In this document: one piece after another, positions 48,962-60,378 of the stretch | Layout of the letters: each line of letters begins with the position of its first letter | Position numbering within the stretch: position 1 is the stretch's first letter | Source of the DNA: Cellvibrionaceae bacterium | GTDB taxonomy: Bacteria > Pseudomonadota > Gammaproteobacteria > Pseudomonadales > Cellvibrionaceae | Direction of reading: 5' to 3' | DNA length: 64,000 nt | NCBI GenBank assembly: GCA_024707385.1 | Contig: JANPZW010000002.1 | Location: forward strand, 17,094 to 81,093 | Notes under the pieces: model-generated | What the model saw: the letters and a program-made list of their open reading frames with translations, nothing else | Database searches by the model: none | Told to the model about the DNA's origin: nothing | Translations under genes and position numbers: made by a program

Positions 48962-50184
48962 GCGGCGTCCTCCGGGGTGCGCAGGCGTTTGTGCGAGAAA
49001 GCCAGCAGGCCGCCGCCCAGGGCCATCAGGCCCAGCGGCCAGGCCCAGGTGGCCACGCTGGTCACGTCCCAGGTGGCATCGAGCAGGTTCACGGGCGGCC
49101 AGCCCTGTGCCTGGGCGGCCAGGGTGCGGTAGTCCTGCGAGCACAGGCGCTGCAGCAGCTCGACGAGGAACACCGCGCCAGCGGCCAGCAGCAGGGCCGC
49201 CAGCAGCCAGGCCAGCAGCAGGGGCAGGGCCCGCGCAGCGCCCAGGCGCCGCACGCGCGACACCGCCAGGCCGCCCAGGCCGACCAGGCCTTGCGGCATG
49301 AACATCATCACCAGCACGAACAGCACGCCCTGGTAGAGCAGCCAGGCCTGGGTGGTGTCGGACACGGCATAGCCGAAGAAGCTCATGAGCGCGGCACCCA
49401 GCGCGGGCCCCAGGAACACGCCGACGCCACCGATGTAGCTGTTGAGCACCACGCTGGCCGACACGGCGGGGTCGAACACCACGTAGTTGGCCGCCTCGTT
49501 GGCGAGCACCTGCAGTGCGCCCGCCAGGCCCGAGAAGAGGCCGGAGATGGCGAAGGCCGATACGCTGAGACGGTGCACGTCGTAGCCCAGGAAGCGCAGG
49601 CGGTGGCTGTTCTCGCGCAGGCCCAGCGTCAGGCGCCCGGCCGGCGTGCGCGTGTGGAAGTGCAGCAGCAGCAGCGAGATCAGCACCCAGACCAGCGTGA
49701 GGTAGTACACCTGCGTGGTCGAGCCGAAATTCAGGCCCCAGGCCGGCATGCGCATGGTGGAGATGCCCGATTCACCACCGAACAGGCCCTTGAGCTGCGG
49801 TGCCAGCGAATGCAGCAACTCCGCGATGGCCAGGGTGATCATGGCGAAGGCCGTGCCGCTGCGCTGGGTGGCGAACCAGCCGGCCACCACGCCGAAGGCC
49901 AGGCCCGCACCGGCGCCCACGAGTGGCATCAGGGGCGTGGGCAACAGCCCGGCGCCACCCAACGCGTTCATGCCATGAACGGTGGCAAACGCGCCCACGC
50001 CGAAGTACGCGGCATGACCGAAGGAGAGCATGCCGGCGCGCCCGGCGAGCAGACCGTAGGCGCTGGCGAACAGGGCAGCGATCAGCATCTGCACGGCGGC
50101 GTTGAGCAGCCCGGCCGACAGCAGGAACGGCAACACCGCGAGCAGGGCCACGCCGCCCGACAGGAGGGAGATGGAGGTGCGCAT
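48958..50184 (-). CDS. livM: Branched-chain-type ABC permease LivM
   Basis: 408 residues with about nine to ten hydrophobic helices. Family motifs: YGLLAGRAGMLSFGHAAYFG, AFAMITLAIAELLHSLAPQL and NSHRLRFLGYDVHRLSVSAF. The C-terminal segment after FGYAVSDTTQAW is longer than usual, with an extra helix pair around LLLAWLLAALLLAAGAVFLV. Start 8 bases after livH stop. Confidence 0.92.
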   Translation of the reverse strand: MRTSISLLSGGVALLAVLPFLLSAGLLNAAVQMLIAALFASAYGLLAGRAGMLSFGHAAYFGVGAFATVHGMNALGGAGLLPTPLMPLVGAGAGLAFGVVAGWFATQRSGTAFAMITLAIAELLHSLAPQLKGLFGGESGISTMRMPAWGLNFGSTTQVYYLTLVWVLISLLLLHFHTRTPAGRLTLGLRENSHRLRFLGYDVHRLSVSAFAISGLFSGLAGALQVLANEAANYVVFDPAVSASVVLNSYIGGVGVFLGPALGAALMSFFGYAVSDTTQAWLLYQGVLFVLVMMFMPQGLVGLGGLAVSRVRRLGAARALPLLLAWLLAALLLAAGAVFLVELLQRLCSQDYRTLAAQAQGWPPVNLLDATWDVTSVATWAWPLGLMALGGGLLAFSHKRLRTPEDAA

Positions 50185-50192
50185 GGGAAGGA

Positions 50193-51137
50193 TCAGCTCT
50201 TGTCGCCCAGCAGGCCCTGGGGCCGCAACAGCAGGACGAGCAACATCAAGGCAAATGGCAGCGTGGACGCCAGGCTGGACAGCTTGAGCGTGAGCAAGCC
50301 GCCCACGCCTTCGGCCCAGGCCCGCGCACCCAACAGGCCCAGCAGGTCGGCCAGGCTGTGGTCGATGCCCACGGCCAGCGAAGTGAGCAGGCCGATCAGC
50401 AGGGACGCCAGCATGGCCCCCGCCAGCGAGCCCAGGCCGCCGACCACCACCACCACGAAGACCATCACGCCGATCTCCAGCGCCATGTTCGGGCTGGTGG
50501 TGTAGAAGGCGCCGGCAATGGCGCCGGCCAGCCCCGCCAGCGCCGCGCCGACGCCGACCACGCCCATGAACACGAACTGCACGTTGTGTCCCAGGGCCTC
50601 CACCATGCGCGGCCGGTAGATGGCCGAGCGCACGATGATGCCGACGCGGGTGCGCGCGTGAGCAGCAGATAGAGCAGCGCGAACATCGCCAGGGCCACGC
50701 CCCCCATCAGCAGCCGGTACAGGGGGTACTGCTGCCCGCCGAGCGAAAAGGCCGAACCGTCGAGTGCTGCGGGCACCTGGTAGTTCACCGGAAAGTTGCC
50801 GAACAGCAGCTTGATCGACTCGGCCACGATGAACGACAGCCCGAAGGTGAGCAGCAGTTCATGCGCGTGGCCATGGTGGTGGACACGCCGCAGGAAGAAG
50901 CGCTCCACCACCGCGCCCACGCCGCCGGCCAGCCAGCATGGCCACCACGACCGCCGCGCCAAAGCCCAGCACGCCCTGCAGCGTGTAGGCGAAGTAGGCG
51001 CCGAGCATGTAGAACGAGGCGTGGGCGAAGTTCAGCACCCCCATCATTCCGAACACCAGCGTCAGCCCCGCCGACACCATGAACAGCAGCAGACCGTAGA
51101 TGACGCCGTTGAGCAGCGAGAACAGCAGGGTGTCCAT
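50193..51137 (-). CDS. livH: Branched-chain-type ABC permease LivH (frameshifted in assembly)
   Basis: It starts MDTLLFSLLNGVIYGLLLFM and continues VFGMMGVLNFAHASFYMLGA, typical of LivH. Frames change near 50935 and near 50655-50665, and the overall length (945 bases) is divisible by three. After repair it also carries ELLLTFGLSFIVAE and ALAGLAGAIAGAFYTTSPNM. Its stop is 8 bases before livM. Confidence 0.9.
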
Positions 51138-51140
51138 GGC

Positions 51141-52372
51141 TCAGGACGGGCGCTGCATCTTGCAGCTGGCCTGCACGGGCATGGCGGCGTCTTCGGCGCT
51201 GAACACCTTCACCGGCTTGAAGCCCATGTCCGTGCCGTCCACCTTGTAGCGGGCGTCGCGGGTCACGGTGGACACCACCAGCGGCATCAGGATCTGGTGG
51301 TCCGCCGCGCGCATGCTGGCCTCGCCCATGGGGGTCTTCACGCGCGCGGTCTCCATCGCGCGGGCGAAGGCGTTCACGTTGAGCTTGCCGCCCTCGGGCT
51401 TGGTGCGCCGCAGGGCATCGGCCACCATGTCCAGGCCGAACGCCGTCTGCGGTTCGACGAACACGGGCGGGCGGCCCAGCTTGGCCGAGAAGTCGGCCAC
51501 GAAGCGCTCGCCGTCGGCGCCACCCGCTTCGCCGTTGAAGGCGTGCACGATGTAGTGCCCCAGGGCCGTGTCACCGGCGTTGCTGATGTTGCCCGGCTGA
51601 TCCAGGAAGACGGTGCCGAACGTGGCCTTGAGGCCGGCGCCCTTGGCCGCCTTCATCATCAGCAGCAGGTCGTTGGACCAGTTGCCGGTGAGCACGGTCT
51701 CGGCACCGGAGCTGCCGATCTTGGCGATGTAGGGCGCGAAGTCCTGGATCTTGTTGGTGTCGTGCAGCGTCTTCTCCACCACCTGATAGCCGCCCGCCGC
51801 CGCGTTCTGGACGATAGCGGCCTCCATGTCCTGGCCCCAGGAGTAGTTCTGGTTGATGGCATAGACCTTGCCCAGTGCGTTGGCCTCTTTCATGCCTTTG
51901 ACCAGCACCTTGGTGCGCACCTGCGCGTTGGGCGCCACGCGGAAGTGGTGGAAGTTGCACTTTTCACCCGTCAGCTCCAGGGCCTCGGCGCCGACGTTGA
52001 TGTAGACGATTTCCTTGCCCGGGTTGCGCAGGTTGTGCTTGCGCACGTCTTCGGTGATCTGCCCGCCGATGGCCGACGAGGCCCCCTGCACGACGATTTG
52101 CACGCCGTCGGCGATGGCGGCCTTGAGCTTGTCCGACGCGCCGGCGGGCCCGCCCTGGTTGTCGTACTCGACGAGCTGCACCGGTTGGCCGTTCCAGCCG
52201 CCGGCCGCGTTCATCTTGTCGATGGCGAAGCGCACGCCCGCGCGGAAGGTCTGACCCGTGGAGGCTTGTGGACCCGAGAGGGTTTCCAGCAGGCCGATCT
52301 TCACCGGGTCGGCGTGCGCGGCCGGGCGATCAGCAGGGCCGCGGGGAGGGCGGCGAGGCGAAATAGACTCAT
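51141..52372 (-). CDS. livK: Branched-chain-type periplasmic binding protein LivK (signal region frameshifted)
   Basis: The ATG at 52370-52372 opens a signal peptide MSLFRLAALPAALLIA; a lost base near 52322-52326 then restores PAAHADPVKIGLLETLSGPQ. Other motifs: FAIDKMNAAGGWNGQPVQLV, VYAINQNYSWGQDMEAAIVQ, PVFVEPQTAFGLDMVADALR. About 410 residues, usual size for the type I periplasmic binding fold. Three bases separate its stop from livH. It determines the substrate of the transporter, which cannot be named from sequence. Confidence 0.9.
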
Positions 52373-52399
52373 GGTTTGTCTCCTGTTGTGGATGGGGGG

Positions 52400-53193
52400 T
52401 CAGGAGGTACTCGACGTTGCCGTCCACGCTGATCACCTGACCGGTCAGGTTGCGCGCGCCCGGCGAACTCAGGAACAGCGCCGTGGCCGCGACGTCGTCG
52501 GCGGTGACCATGCGGCGCAGGGAAATCTTGTCCAGGTACTGCTGGCGCATCGCTTGCGGGCTGATGTCCAGCGCGCTGGCGCGTGCCGCGATGACGCCGT
52601 CCATGCGGGCGCCCTCGACCACGCCGGAGCAGGATGGCGTTGACTCGCACGCCCTGCGGTCCGAGCTCGATGGCCAACGAACTGGGTCATGCCCACGATG
52701 GCCCACTTGCTGGCGGCGTAGGGCGTGCGGTAGGCATAGCCGAGGCGGCCCGCGACCGAGCCCATGGCGATGAGGCTCGGGTTCGCCCCGAGGCCTTGAG
52801 CAAGGGCACCGCGCGGCGGGCGAAATGGAACTGGCTGTCCAGGTTGACGGCCAGCGTGCGCTCCCAGGCCGCGGCGTCGATGTCCTCGATGGCGGCGGTG
52901 GGGCCGGCAATGCCGGCGTTGTTGACCAGCACGTCCAGCCCGCCCAGGTGGTGGCGCACGCCCTCGAACACAGCGTCCACGTCGGCGGGGACCGACGCAT
53001 CGGCCGGCGTACCGGTGAGGCCCGGGCTCTCGGTGAGCAGCCGGTCCAGGGCCAGGCGGTCGATGTCGCAGACGTGCACCTGAGCGCCCGCGGCATGGAA
53101 AGCGCGTGCGATGGCGGCGCCGATGCCACCGGCCCCGGCGGTGATCAGCACGCGAAGGCCGGGGGCAGGGCGGAGGGAATCGTGAAGGGCCAT
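52400..53193 (-). CDS. Short-chain dehydrogenase/reductase (several frameshifts in assembly)
   Basis: It starts MALHDSLRPAPGLRVLITAG and has AGAGGIG, VLVNNAGIAGP, then after frame changes near 52785, 52680 and 52615, IAMGSVAGRLGYAYRTPYAA (catalytic Ser, Tyr and Lys in YAASK), and TGQVISVDGNVEYL. The stop is taken as TGA at 52400-52402 after removing a C near 52405; otherwise the frame would run on into livK. It precedes livK by 27 bases and is the first gene of the minus-strand set, facing the PucR-type regulator. Confidence 0.82.
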
Positions 53194-53359
53194 GGGTCGG
53201 TCGGTGTGCAAGCTGCGGGCAGTGTCTGCAATGCATCCGTCACGAGCCATGTTCTTTGTGCACACAATTCGAGCCCTGTTTGTGTGACGACCTCACATAA
53301 GGCGCCCCCTTTCGGGCCATCGGCCTCTGGTACCCTTGCCGCCCAACGCAGGAGGCGCC
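53194..53359. promoter_or_regulatory. Divergent promoter region with TGTGA-N5-TCACA
   Basis: Between the SDR-liv operon and the divergent regulator. An inverted repeat TGTGA CGACC TCACA lies at 53283-53297, a plausible operator for the adjacent regulator or a CRP/FNR-type protein (which prefers a spacer of six). GGAGG (53351-53355) precedes a TTG start at 53360. Confidence 0.5.
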
Positions 53360-55296
53360 TTGGACATCCCCCCCTCGATCGCGCAGACCTTGATTGAGTT
53401 GCTGCACCGCGCCGCGCCCGCCGAGGACTTCGCCCAACAGTTGGCCCAGGTCGAGGCCTTGCCGGCCGTCAGGCCGACAAGGCCAGCCTGGTGGAGACGG
53501 TGCGCATGGCCATGGCCGTGCACAACCGCATCGAGGTGCTGCAGCAACGCGAGCAGGGCATGGTGGCCCTGATGGAGTCGGCCCAGGACCTCTCCGAGCA
53601 ACTGGAACAGGGCAAGCTGCTCGATGCCATGGTAGCCAGGACGCGGCGCCTGCTGGGCGCCGACATGGCCTGGCTGTCCGAGCTGGACGAGGCGCGTGGG
53701 TGTTCCAGGCCCTGGCCGCCGAAGGCGGACTGACGGGCAGTTCGGTGGCCATGAACATCCGCAGCGACCGAGGCGTGGCCAGCGTGGTGATGGCCACCCG
53801 CATGCCCTTCACCACACCCGACTACCTGCACGACACGCGCTTCAGCCACGACCCGCGCTTCGACGACATCTTCCGCGCCGAGGGCATCTGTGCCCTGGTG
53901 GGCGTGCCGCTGATCTGGCAGGACGAGGTGATCGGCCTGCTGTTCGCCGCGGACCGCTACCCGCGGGTCCACACCACGCAGAACATTGCGATCCTGCGCG
54001 CGCTGGCCGCCCACGGCGCGCTGGCCCTGAAGAACGCGCGCGACTTCAAGCGCGTCAACCTGGCGCTGGCCAGGGCGGACGAGGCCCGGTCCGAACTGGA
54101 GCGCCACATCCGGGGCGTTCAGGCCGCCGCCGACGCGCACGAGGAGATCACCCTGTTGCTGGCCCGGGGCGCTTCGCTGGCGACGCTGTGTCAGGCGGTG
54201 GCGGGCCTGTTGGGCGGCGGCCTGCTGGTGCTGGACGAGGTCAACCAGGTCATCAGCCAGGGCGTGGCCGAGGGCTACGCGGGCACCGGCGCGCAAGGCT
54301 ATCGGCCCCATGGCGAACACAGCGCCGACCTGGCCCGGGCCCTTCGCCAGGCGCGCCTGTCCGGGCGTTCGGCCCAGGCCTACGAAGCCGGCGGGGAAAT
54401 CTGCCGCGTCATGCCGGTGATCGGGGGCGACGACGCGCTGGGCGCCATCGTCCTGTTTCACCAGCAGCCCCTGGAAGAGGTGGCCGAGCGCACCTTCGAG
54501 CGCAGCTCGAGCGTGATCGGGATCGTGCTGCTGTCGCAGGAACGCCAGGAGGCCAGCAGCCACCGCGACATGTCGGCCCTGATGCGCGCCCTGGTGTCGC
54601 CGCGGCAGGACGAGCTGGCCCTGCTGGGCAACCGGGCCGAGCGCTTTGGACTGGACCTCACCCAGCCCCTGTCGCTCATGATGATCGAGCTCAATGGGCC
54701 TAGTGCCGGCTTCGTGTCCCGGCGACTGCTGCAGATCCCCGGGGTGAAACCCTGCCTTATCGACGACATCGACGGCACCGTGGTCGTCGTATGCAGCACC
54801 CTTCGCGCTCAGGAGGTGCGCCAGGCCCTGGCGCTGTGGATACGACGGGAAGTGGGCAAGGCCTACCGCGGCGTGCTGTCGCGCCCCATGAACTCACCGG
54901 CCGAGCTGCCCGCGGTGTTTGCGACGATCCAACGATCGATGGGCGTTTTGCGCCGCCTGGGCTTGCAGGACCAGCTCATCGGCCAGAACGAACTGGCGCT
55001 GTATTCCACGTTGTTCGAGACCCACGACGCCAGCAGCCTGGAGCAGTTCCTCGATGCCAGCATCGGCCCCCCTGATCCAGCACGACCGCAAGCGCCAGAC
55101 GGCCCTCACCGACACCCTGCTGTGCTTCTTCGACTGCAACCAGAACGCCAGAACCACGGCGCAGCGGCTCGGCATCCACGTCAACACGGTGCGCCAGCGC
55201 CTGAGCACCATCGAAGGGCTGCTGGGCCACCTGGGCCAGGCCTCGCGGGCGCTCGAGGTGCACGTGGCGCTGCGGCTGTGGAGCCTGCGGTCCTGA
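53360..55296 (+). CDS. GAF/PucR-type transcriptional regulator (frameshifted in assembly)
   Basis: A TTG start at 53360 follows GGAGG by four bases (LDIPPSIAQTLIELLHRAAP). Frames change near 53470, near 53695 and near 55070. A GAF-like domain spans about residues 75-235 (LLDAMVARTRRLLGADMAWL; ICALVGVPLIWQDEVIGLLF). The middle is a second sensory or CdaR-type region, and the C-terminus has the PucR HTH: LTDTLLCFFDCNQNARTTAQ, then RLGIHVNTVRQRLSTIEGLL. Such regulators usually control a divergent catabolic operon in response to its substrate; here that is the SDR-liv-BKACE set. Confidence 0.87.
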
Positions 55297-55398
55297 AGGG
55301 GCGGGATGCGCCACTGATGTGACACACGGGCGCCGGCCCCGGGGCCACAATGGCCGTTTTCGACGGTTCAGACCCAACACACACGAGGCAGACAAGAC

Positions 55399-56191
55399 AT
55401 GACCCGCACCATCTCCCAACTCTTCGACCTCAAGGGCAAGACCGCCCTCATCACCGGCGGCTCGCGCGGCCTGGGCCTGCAGATGGCGCACGCGCTGGGC
55501 GAGGCCGGCGCGCGCGTGCTGATCAGCTCGCGCAAGCAGGCCGACCTGGAGGAGGCCACGGCCGAGCTCAAGGCCGCCGGCATCGACGCGCAATGGATCG
55601 CCGCCGACGGCCAGAGCGAGGAGGAATGCCGCCGGCTGGTGGACGAGACGATGAAGCGCCTGGGCCGCATCGACATCCTGGTGAACAACGCGGGTGCGGC
55701 CTGGGGCGCGGCGGCCGAGGAGCACCCGGTGGAGGCCTGGGACAAGGTGATGGACCCTCAACGTGCGCAGCTACTTCATCCTGAGCCAGGAGGTGGCGCG
55801 CCGCAGCATGATCCCGAACAAGGGCGGCAGCATCATCAACACCGCCTCCATCGCCGGCCTGGGCGGCAACCCGCGGGGCATGAAGACCATCGCCTACAAC
55901 ACCTCCAAGGGCGCGGTCATCAACTTCACGCGCGCACTGGCCGCTGAATGGGGCGACCATGGCATCCGCGTCAACGCCATCTGCCCGGGCTTCTTCCCGA
56001 GCAAGATGACGCAGGGCACGCTGAAAGCCATGGGCGAGGAGAAGCTGGCCGCGCACGCACCGCTGGGCCGCCTGGGCGACGACGAGGACCTGAAAGGCCT
56101 GACGCTGCTGTACGCCAGCGACGCCGGCAAGCACATCACCGGCCAGTGGCTGGCGGTGGACGGTGGCGTCTCCATCATCACCGGAGGCTGA
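55399..56191 (+). CDS. Short-chain dehydrogenase/reductase (frameshifted in assembly)
   Basis: Starts MTRTISQLFDLKGKTALITG. Cofactor loop GGSRGLG, ILVNNAGAAWG, then a one-base change near 55755, IINTASIAGLGGNP, YNTSKGAVINFTRAL (Tyr and Lys) and VNAICPGFFPSKM, ending GQWLAVDGGVSIITGG. About 263 residues after repair, classical SDR. First gene of a plus-strand run with a thioesterase and an NADP-dependent reductase, probably a fatty or aromatic acyl catabolism group. Confidence 0.88.
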
Positions 56192-56195
56192 ACGC

Positions 56196-56625
56196 TTGGA
56201 GTTTTCCGTTCGCATCCCCCTTCGTCGATCTGCTCGGCTTTCGCCTCACCCGCATGGACGGCGGCGAGGCAGAGATCACCTACGAGCCGATTCCCGAGCA
56301 CCTGAACTCCTTCGACGTGGTGCACGGCGGCGCCAGCATGACCCTGCTGGACGTGGTGATGGCGCACGCCGCGCGTTCGGTGCAGACCGACATGGGCTGC
56401 ATCACCATCGAGATGAAGACCAGCTTCATGCGCGCCGCCAAGGGCCCGCTGGTGGCACGCGGCAAGCTGCTGCACCGCACCGCCACCCTGGCCTTCACCG
56501 AGGCCAGCGTGTTCGACGCCGCCGGCAAGCTGTGCAGCCACGCCACCGGCACCTTCAAGTTCGTGCCGCGCCTGCCCACGGGGCCGGGTTCCGTGCACAC
56601 CCTCAACCGCATCTCAACCGACTGA
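56196..56625 (+). CDS. PaaI-type hotdog thioesterase (frameshifted near N-terminus)
   Basis: A TTG at 56196 with GGAGG nine bases upstream gives MEFSVRIPFVDLLGFRLTRM once one C is removed from the C5 run at 56216-56220. The core has FDVVHGGASMTLLDVVMAHA (hotdog HGG motif) and CITIEMKTSFMRAAKGPLVA. About 142 residues, usual size. It hydrolyses acyl-CoA esters; it follows the SDR stop within five bases. Confidence 0.87.
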
Positions 56626-56642
56626 ACTCCGGGAGACACACC

Positions 56643-57661
56643 ATGCCCACCAACCGCCAGATCCTGCTCGACAACCGCCCCAAGGCCGAGGCCACGGTCG
56701 ACAACTTCAAGCTCGTGAGCAGCGAGACGCCGGCCCTCAAGGACGGCCAGGTGCTCGTGCGCCACCACTTCCTCAGCCTCGACCCGTACATGCGCGGCCG
56801 CATGAACGACAGCAAGAGCTACGCGGCCTCGCAGCCCCTGGGCGAGGTGATGATCGGCGGCACCGTGGGCGAGGTGGCCGAGTCGAAGAACCCCAAGTAC
56901 GCCGTGGGCGACAAGGTGGTGGGCATGGGTGGCTGGCAGGAGTACAGCGTGGTCGACGCCGAGCAGCCCGGCGCGCTGCGCAAGGTGGACACCACCCACG
57001 TGCCGCTGAGCCACTACCTGGGCGCCGTCGGCATGCCCGGCGTCACCGCCTGGTACGGCCTGGTGAAGATCATCAACCCCAAGGCCGGCGACACGGTGGT
57101 GGTGAGCGCGGCCACGGGTGCCGTGGGCAGCGCCTTCGGCGCGCTGGCCAAGGCGCGCGCGGCTGCCGCGCGGTGGGCATTGCCGGCGGGCCGGAGAAGT
57201 GCAAGTACGCGGTGGAAGAACTGGGCTTCGACGCCTGCATCGACTACCGCCAGCACAAGGACATGTACTCGCTGGCCAAGGCGCTCAAGGAGGCCTGCCC
57301 GAACGGCATCGACGGCTACTTCGAAAACGTCGGCGGCATGATCCTGGACGCCGTGCTGCTGCGCATGAACGCCTTCGGCCGCATCGCCGTGTGCGGCATG
57401 ATCGCCGGCTACGATGGCCAGCCGCTGCCGCTGGCCAACCCGGCGCTGATTCTGGTGAACCGCCTCAAGGTGGAAGGCTTCATCGTGAGCGAGCACATGG
57501 AGGTGTGGCCCGAGGCGCTGAAGGAGTTGGGCACGCTGGTGGGTACCGGCAAGCTGCGCCCGCGCGAAACCGTGGCGCAGGGCATTGCGGCGGCGCCCGA
57601 GGCTTTCCTGGGGCTGCTCAAAGGCAAGAACTTCGGCAAACAGCTCGTCAAACTCGTGTAA
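56643..57661 (+). CDS. NADP-dependent double-bond reductase, CurA/MDR family (frameshifted in assembly)
   Basis: Starts MPTNRQILLDNRPKAEATVD with GGGAGA ahead. Motifs: FLSLDPYMRGRMNDSKSY, YLGAVGMPGVTAWYGLVKI, VVVSAATGAVGSAFGALAK, and after a two-base change near 57160, VGIAGGPEKC and DGYFENVGGMILDAVL. No zinc ligands. About 338 residues, typical of the zinc-independent medium-chain reductases (leukotriene B4 dehydrogenase/CurA type) that reduce enones with NADPH. Confidence 0.92.
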
Positions 57662-57752
57662 CCCCCCGCGCCGCCTGCGGCGTCACCCCCAGGGGCGCCA
57701 CCTGCGGCCCGGCAAAGCCGGTTCCGCGGTGGCTCTGGACAGGAGATTTGCA

Positions 57753-59400
57753 ATGGCGGAAACGCATGAGGTCTTCAACCAGCCTGCGCCGCTGGTGGAC
57801 GTGAACCTCTTCGAGACCAACCGCGCCCTGCAGGCCGCGCTGGCCTTCAACGCGCCGGGCTTGGACACCAGCGGGTTGCGCGCGCTCGGCGCCACCGTGG
57901 GCAGCGCGGCGATGCAGACCCACGCGCGCCTGGCCAACGTATTCACGCCGCAGCTCAAGACGCACAGCCGAGTCGGCGAGCGCATCGACCAGGTGGAGTT
58001 CCACCCCAGCTACCACGCGCTGATGCGCGAGGCCGTGGGCGCGGGGCTTCACGGCCACGCCTTCGCGCCCGAAGAAACCGCCAGCGGCACCGCCCACCTG
58101 CGCCGCGCCGCCGGCTTCATGCTCTTCACCGAACTCGAGCCCTCGGTGCTGTGCCCCATCTCCATGAGCTACGCGGTCACGCCCGCGCTGCAGGGCAACG
58201 CCGCCATCTACCGCGACTGGGCGCCGCAACTCACCAGCCGCGTGTACGACCCCACGCTCAGACTGTGGCGCGACAAGCCCGGCGCCACCATGGGCATGGG
58301 CATGACGGAGAAGCAGGGCGGATCGGACGTGCGCGCCAACACCACGCGCGCCGAGCCCGCCGGGCAGGACGACTGGGGCCAGCGCTTCACGGTGACCGGC
58401 CACAAGTGGTTCTTCTCCGCGCCCATGTGCGACGCCTTCCTCATCCTCGCGCAGACGGCCAGCGGCCTGAGCTGCCTGTTCCTGCCGCGTGTGCTGCCCA
58501 ATGGCGGCGTCAACGCCATCCACATCCAGCGCCTGAAGGACAAACTGGGCAACAAGGCCAACGCCAGCTCCGAGGTGGAGTTCCACGGCGCCACCGCCTG
58601 GCTGGTGGGCGAGGAGGGGCGCGGCGTGCCGCAGATCCTGGCCATGGGCACCATGACGCGCCTGGACTGCGCCCTGGGCACCAGCGGGCTGATGCGCCAG
58701 GCCCTGTCCATCGCGCTGAACCACACCACGCAGCGCAAGGCCTTTGGCAAGTACCTCATCGACCAGCCGCTGATGAAGAACGTGCTGGCCGACCTCGCGC
58801 TCGAATCCGAGGCGTCCACCGCGCTGGCCCTGCGCCTGGCGCGCGCCTTCGACCGCCAGCACGACCCGCACGAGCAGGTAATGGCCCGTCTGCTGACGCC
58901 CGTGGCCAAGTTCTGGATCTGCAAGCGCGGCAGCCACTTCGCGCAGGAGGCGATGGAGTGCCTGGGCGGCAACGGCTACGTGGAAGAGGGCGGCGAGGGC
59001 ATCATGGCCCGCATCTACCGCGAGATGCCGCTCAACTCCATTTGGGAAGGCGCCGGCAACATCATGGCCCTGGACCTGCTCGCGCGATCCGAAAAGCCGA
59101 CGCCGCCGCCGCGCTGGCGCAGGAGCTGGCGCCCGCCAAAGGCCAGCACGCCGCGCTGGACCACGGCCGCGCGCCTGCCGTTGCGCGTGGAGGAAATGGC
59201 CTCCGAGATGGAGGCGCCGCCTGGCGCAGGACGTGGCGCTGGCCGTGCAAGCCGCGCTGCTCGGGACAGACCGCGCCAGCCGAGGTCTTCAACGCCTTCT
59301 GCGATTCGCGCCTGGGTGGGCAAACTGGGGACATAGCTTCGGCTCGCTGTCCTGCGGCGCCGACGTGGACGCCATCATCGCGCGGGCCATGCCGCGCTGA
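57753..59400 (+). CDS. aidB: AidB-type acyl-CoA dehydrogenase-like protein (frameshifted near C-terminus)
   Basis: Starts MAETHEVFNQPAPLVDVNLF with AGGAG ahead. It follows AidB closely: LCPISMSYAVTPALQ, MGMGMTEKQGGSDVRANTTR, FTVTGHKWFFSAPMCDAFLI, LKDKLGNKANASSEVEFHGA, MTRLDCALGTSGLMRQA and REMPLNSIWEGAGNIMALDL. The frame shifts around 59095, 59195-59225 and 59320-59330; repaired, the length is about 549 residues. AidB is an FAD protein of the adaptive response to DNA alkylation. An ogt-type methyltransferase gene lies 2.4 kb downstream on the same strand. Confidence 0.92.
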
Positions 59401-59404
59401 AACG

Positions 59405-60378
59405 ATGAACGAGCCCACGGCCATGCACGCCACCACCATGCACGACCTGATCCTCCACCACTACCCCATGTCGCCGTTCGCCGAGAAGGCGCGCCTCATG
59501 CTGGGCCACAAGGCCTGGTCTGGCACAGCGTGCACATTCCGGCCGTCATGCCCAAGCCCGACGTGGTAGCCCTCACCGGCGGCTACCGCAAGACCCCGCT
59601 GCTGCAGATCGGTGCCGGATCTACCGCGACACCGCGCTCATTGCCGACGTGCTGGAACACCGCGAGCCCGAGCCGCCGCTGTTTCCGGTGCACGCGCGCG
59701 GGCTTCTCGCGCGCCGTCGCGCAGTGGGCCGATTCGTCATTGTTCTGGGCCTCCATGGGGTATACGCTCAGTCCCAAGGGAGCGGCCAAGATGTTCGCCG
59801 GCCTGCCACCCGGCGAGGACAGGCCTTTGCCGCCGACCGCGCCACCATGCGCCAGAACATGACGCTGCTGCGCCCGTCCGACGCCACCAGCGCCTACCGC
59901 AGCTACCTGCGCCGCCTGGCCAACATGCTTGACGACCAACCCCTACCTGCTGGGCGAGGTGCCCTGCATCGCCGACTTCGCGGCCTACCACCCGCGCTGT
60001 GGTTCACGCGCAAGCTCAACCCGGGCCTGACTGACATCCTCGACGCCACGCCCGACGTGCTGGAGTGGATGGACCGCCTGGCTGCCATCGGCCACGGGCG
60101 CAGCGATCGCATGAGCAGCACCGACGCCGTGGGCAACGGCGCACGCGGCCACGCCCGAGGCGATCAAGGCCGAGGATGTGTTCCAGGACGACCACGGCAT
60201 CCCCCTGGGCAGCCGAGGACCATCGCCGCCGAGGCCTTTGGCACCGAAACCAGCGAGGGCGTGCTGCGCGCGGCCACGCGCACGCGCTACACCATCGAAC
60301 GACACGACGATCGCGCGGGCACGGTGCACGTGCACTTCCCGCGCGTGGGCTACAGTGCTGCGCGAGGTGAGGGCTTGA
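59405..60378 (+). CDS. Glutathione S-transferase-like protein (multiple frameshifts in assembly)
   Basis: The start at 59405 or at a nearby in-frame ATG (MHDLILHHYPMSPFAEKARL) gives a thioredoxin-fold N-terminus with MSPFAEKARLMLG, followed after frame changes by VVALTGGYRKTPLLQIGA, typical of GST N-domains. The C-domain is helical (LRPSDATSAYRSYLRRLANM). A third region, EGVLRAATRTRYTIERHD, is beta-rich and ends VGYSVLREVRA at 60376-60378 after repair. At least five indels break it, so borders of domains are approximate. It starts four bases after aidB. Confidence 0.75.
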
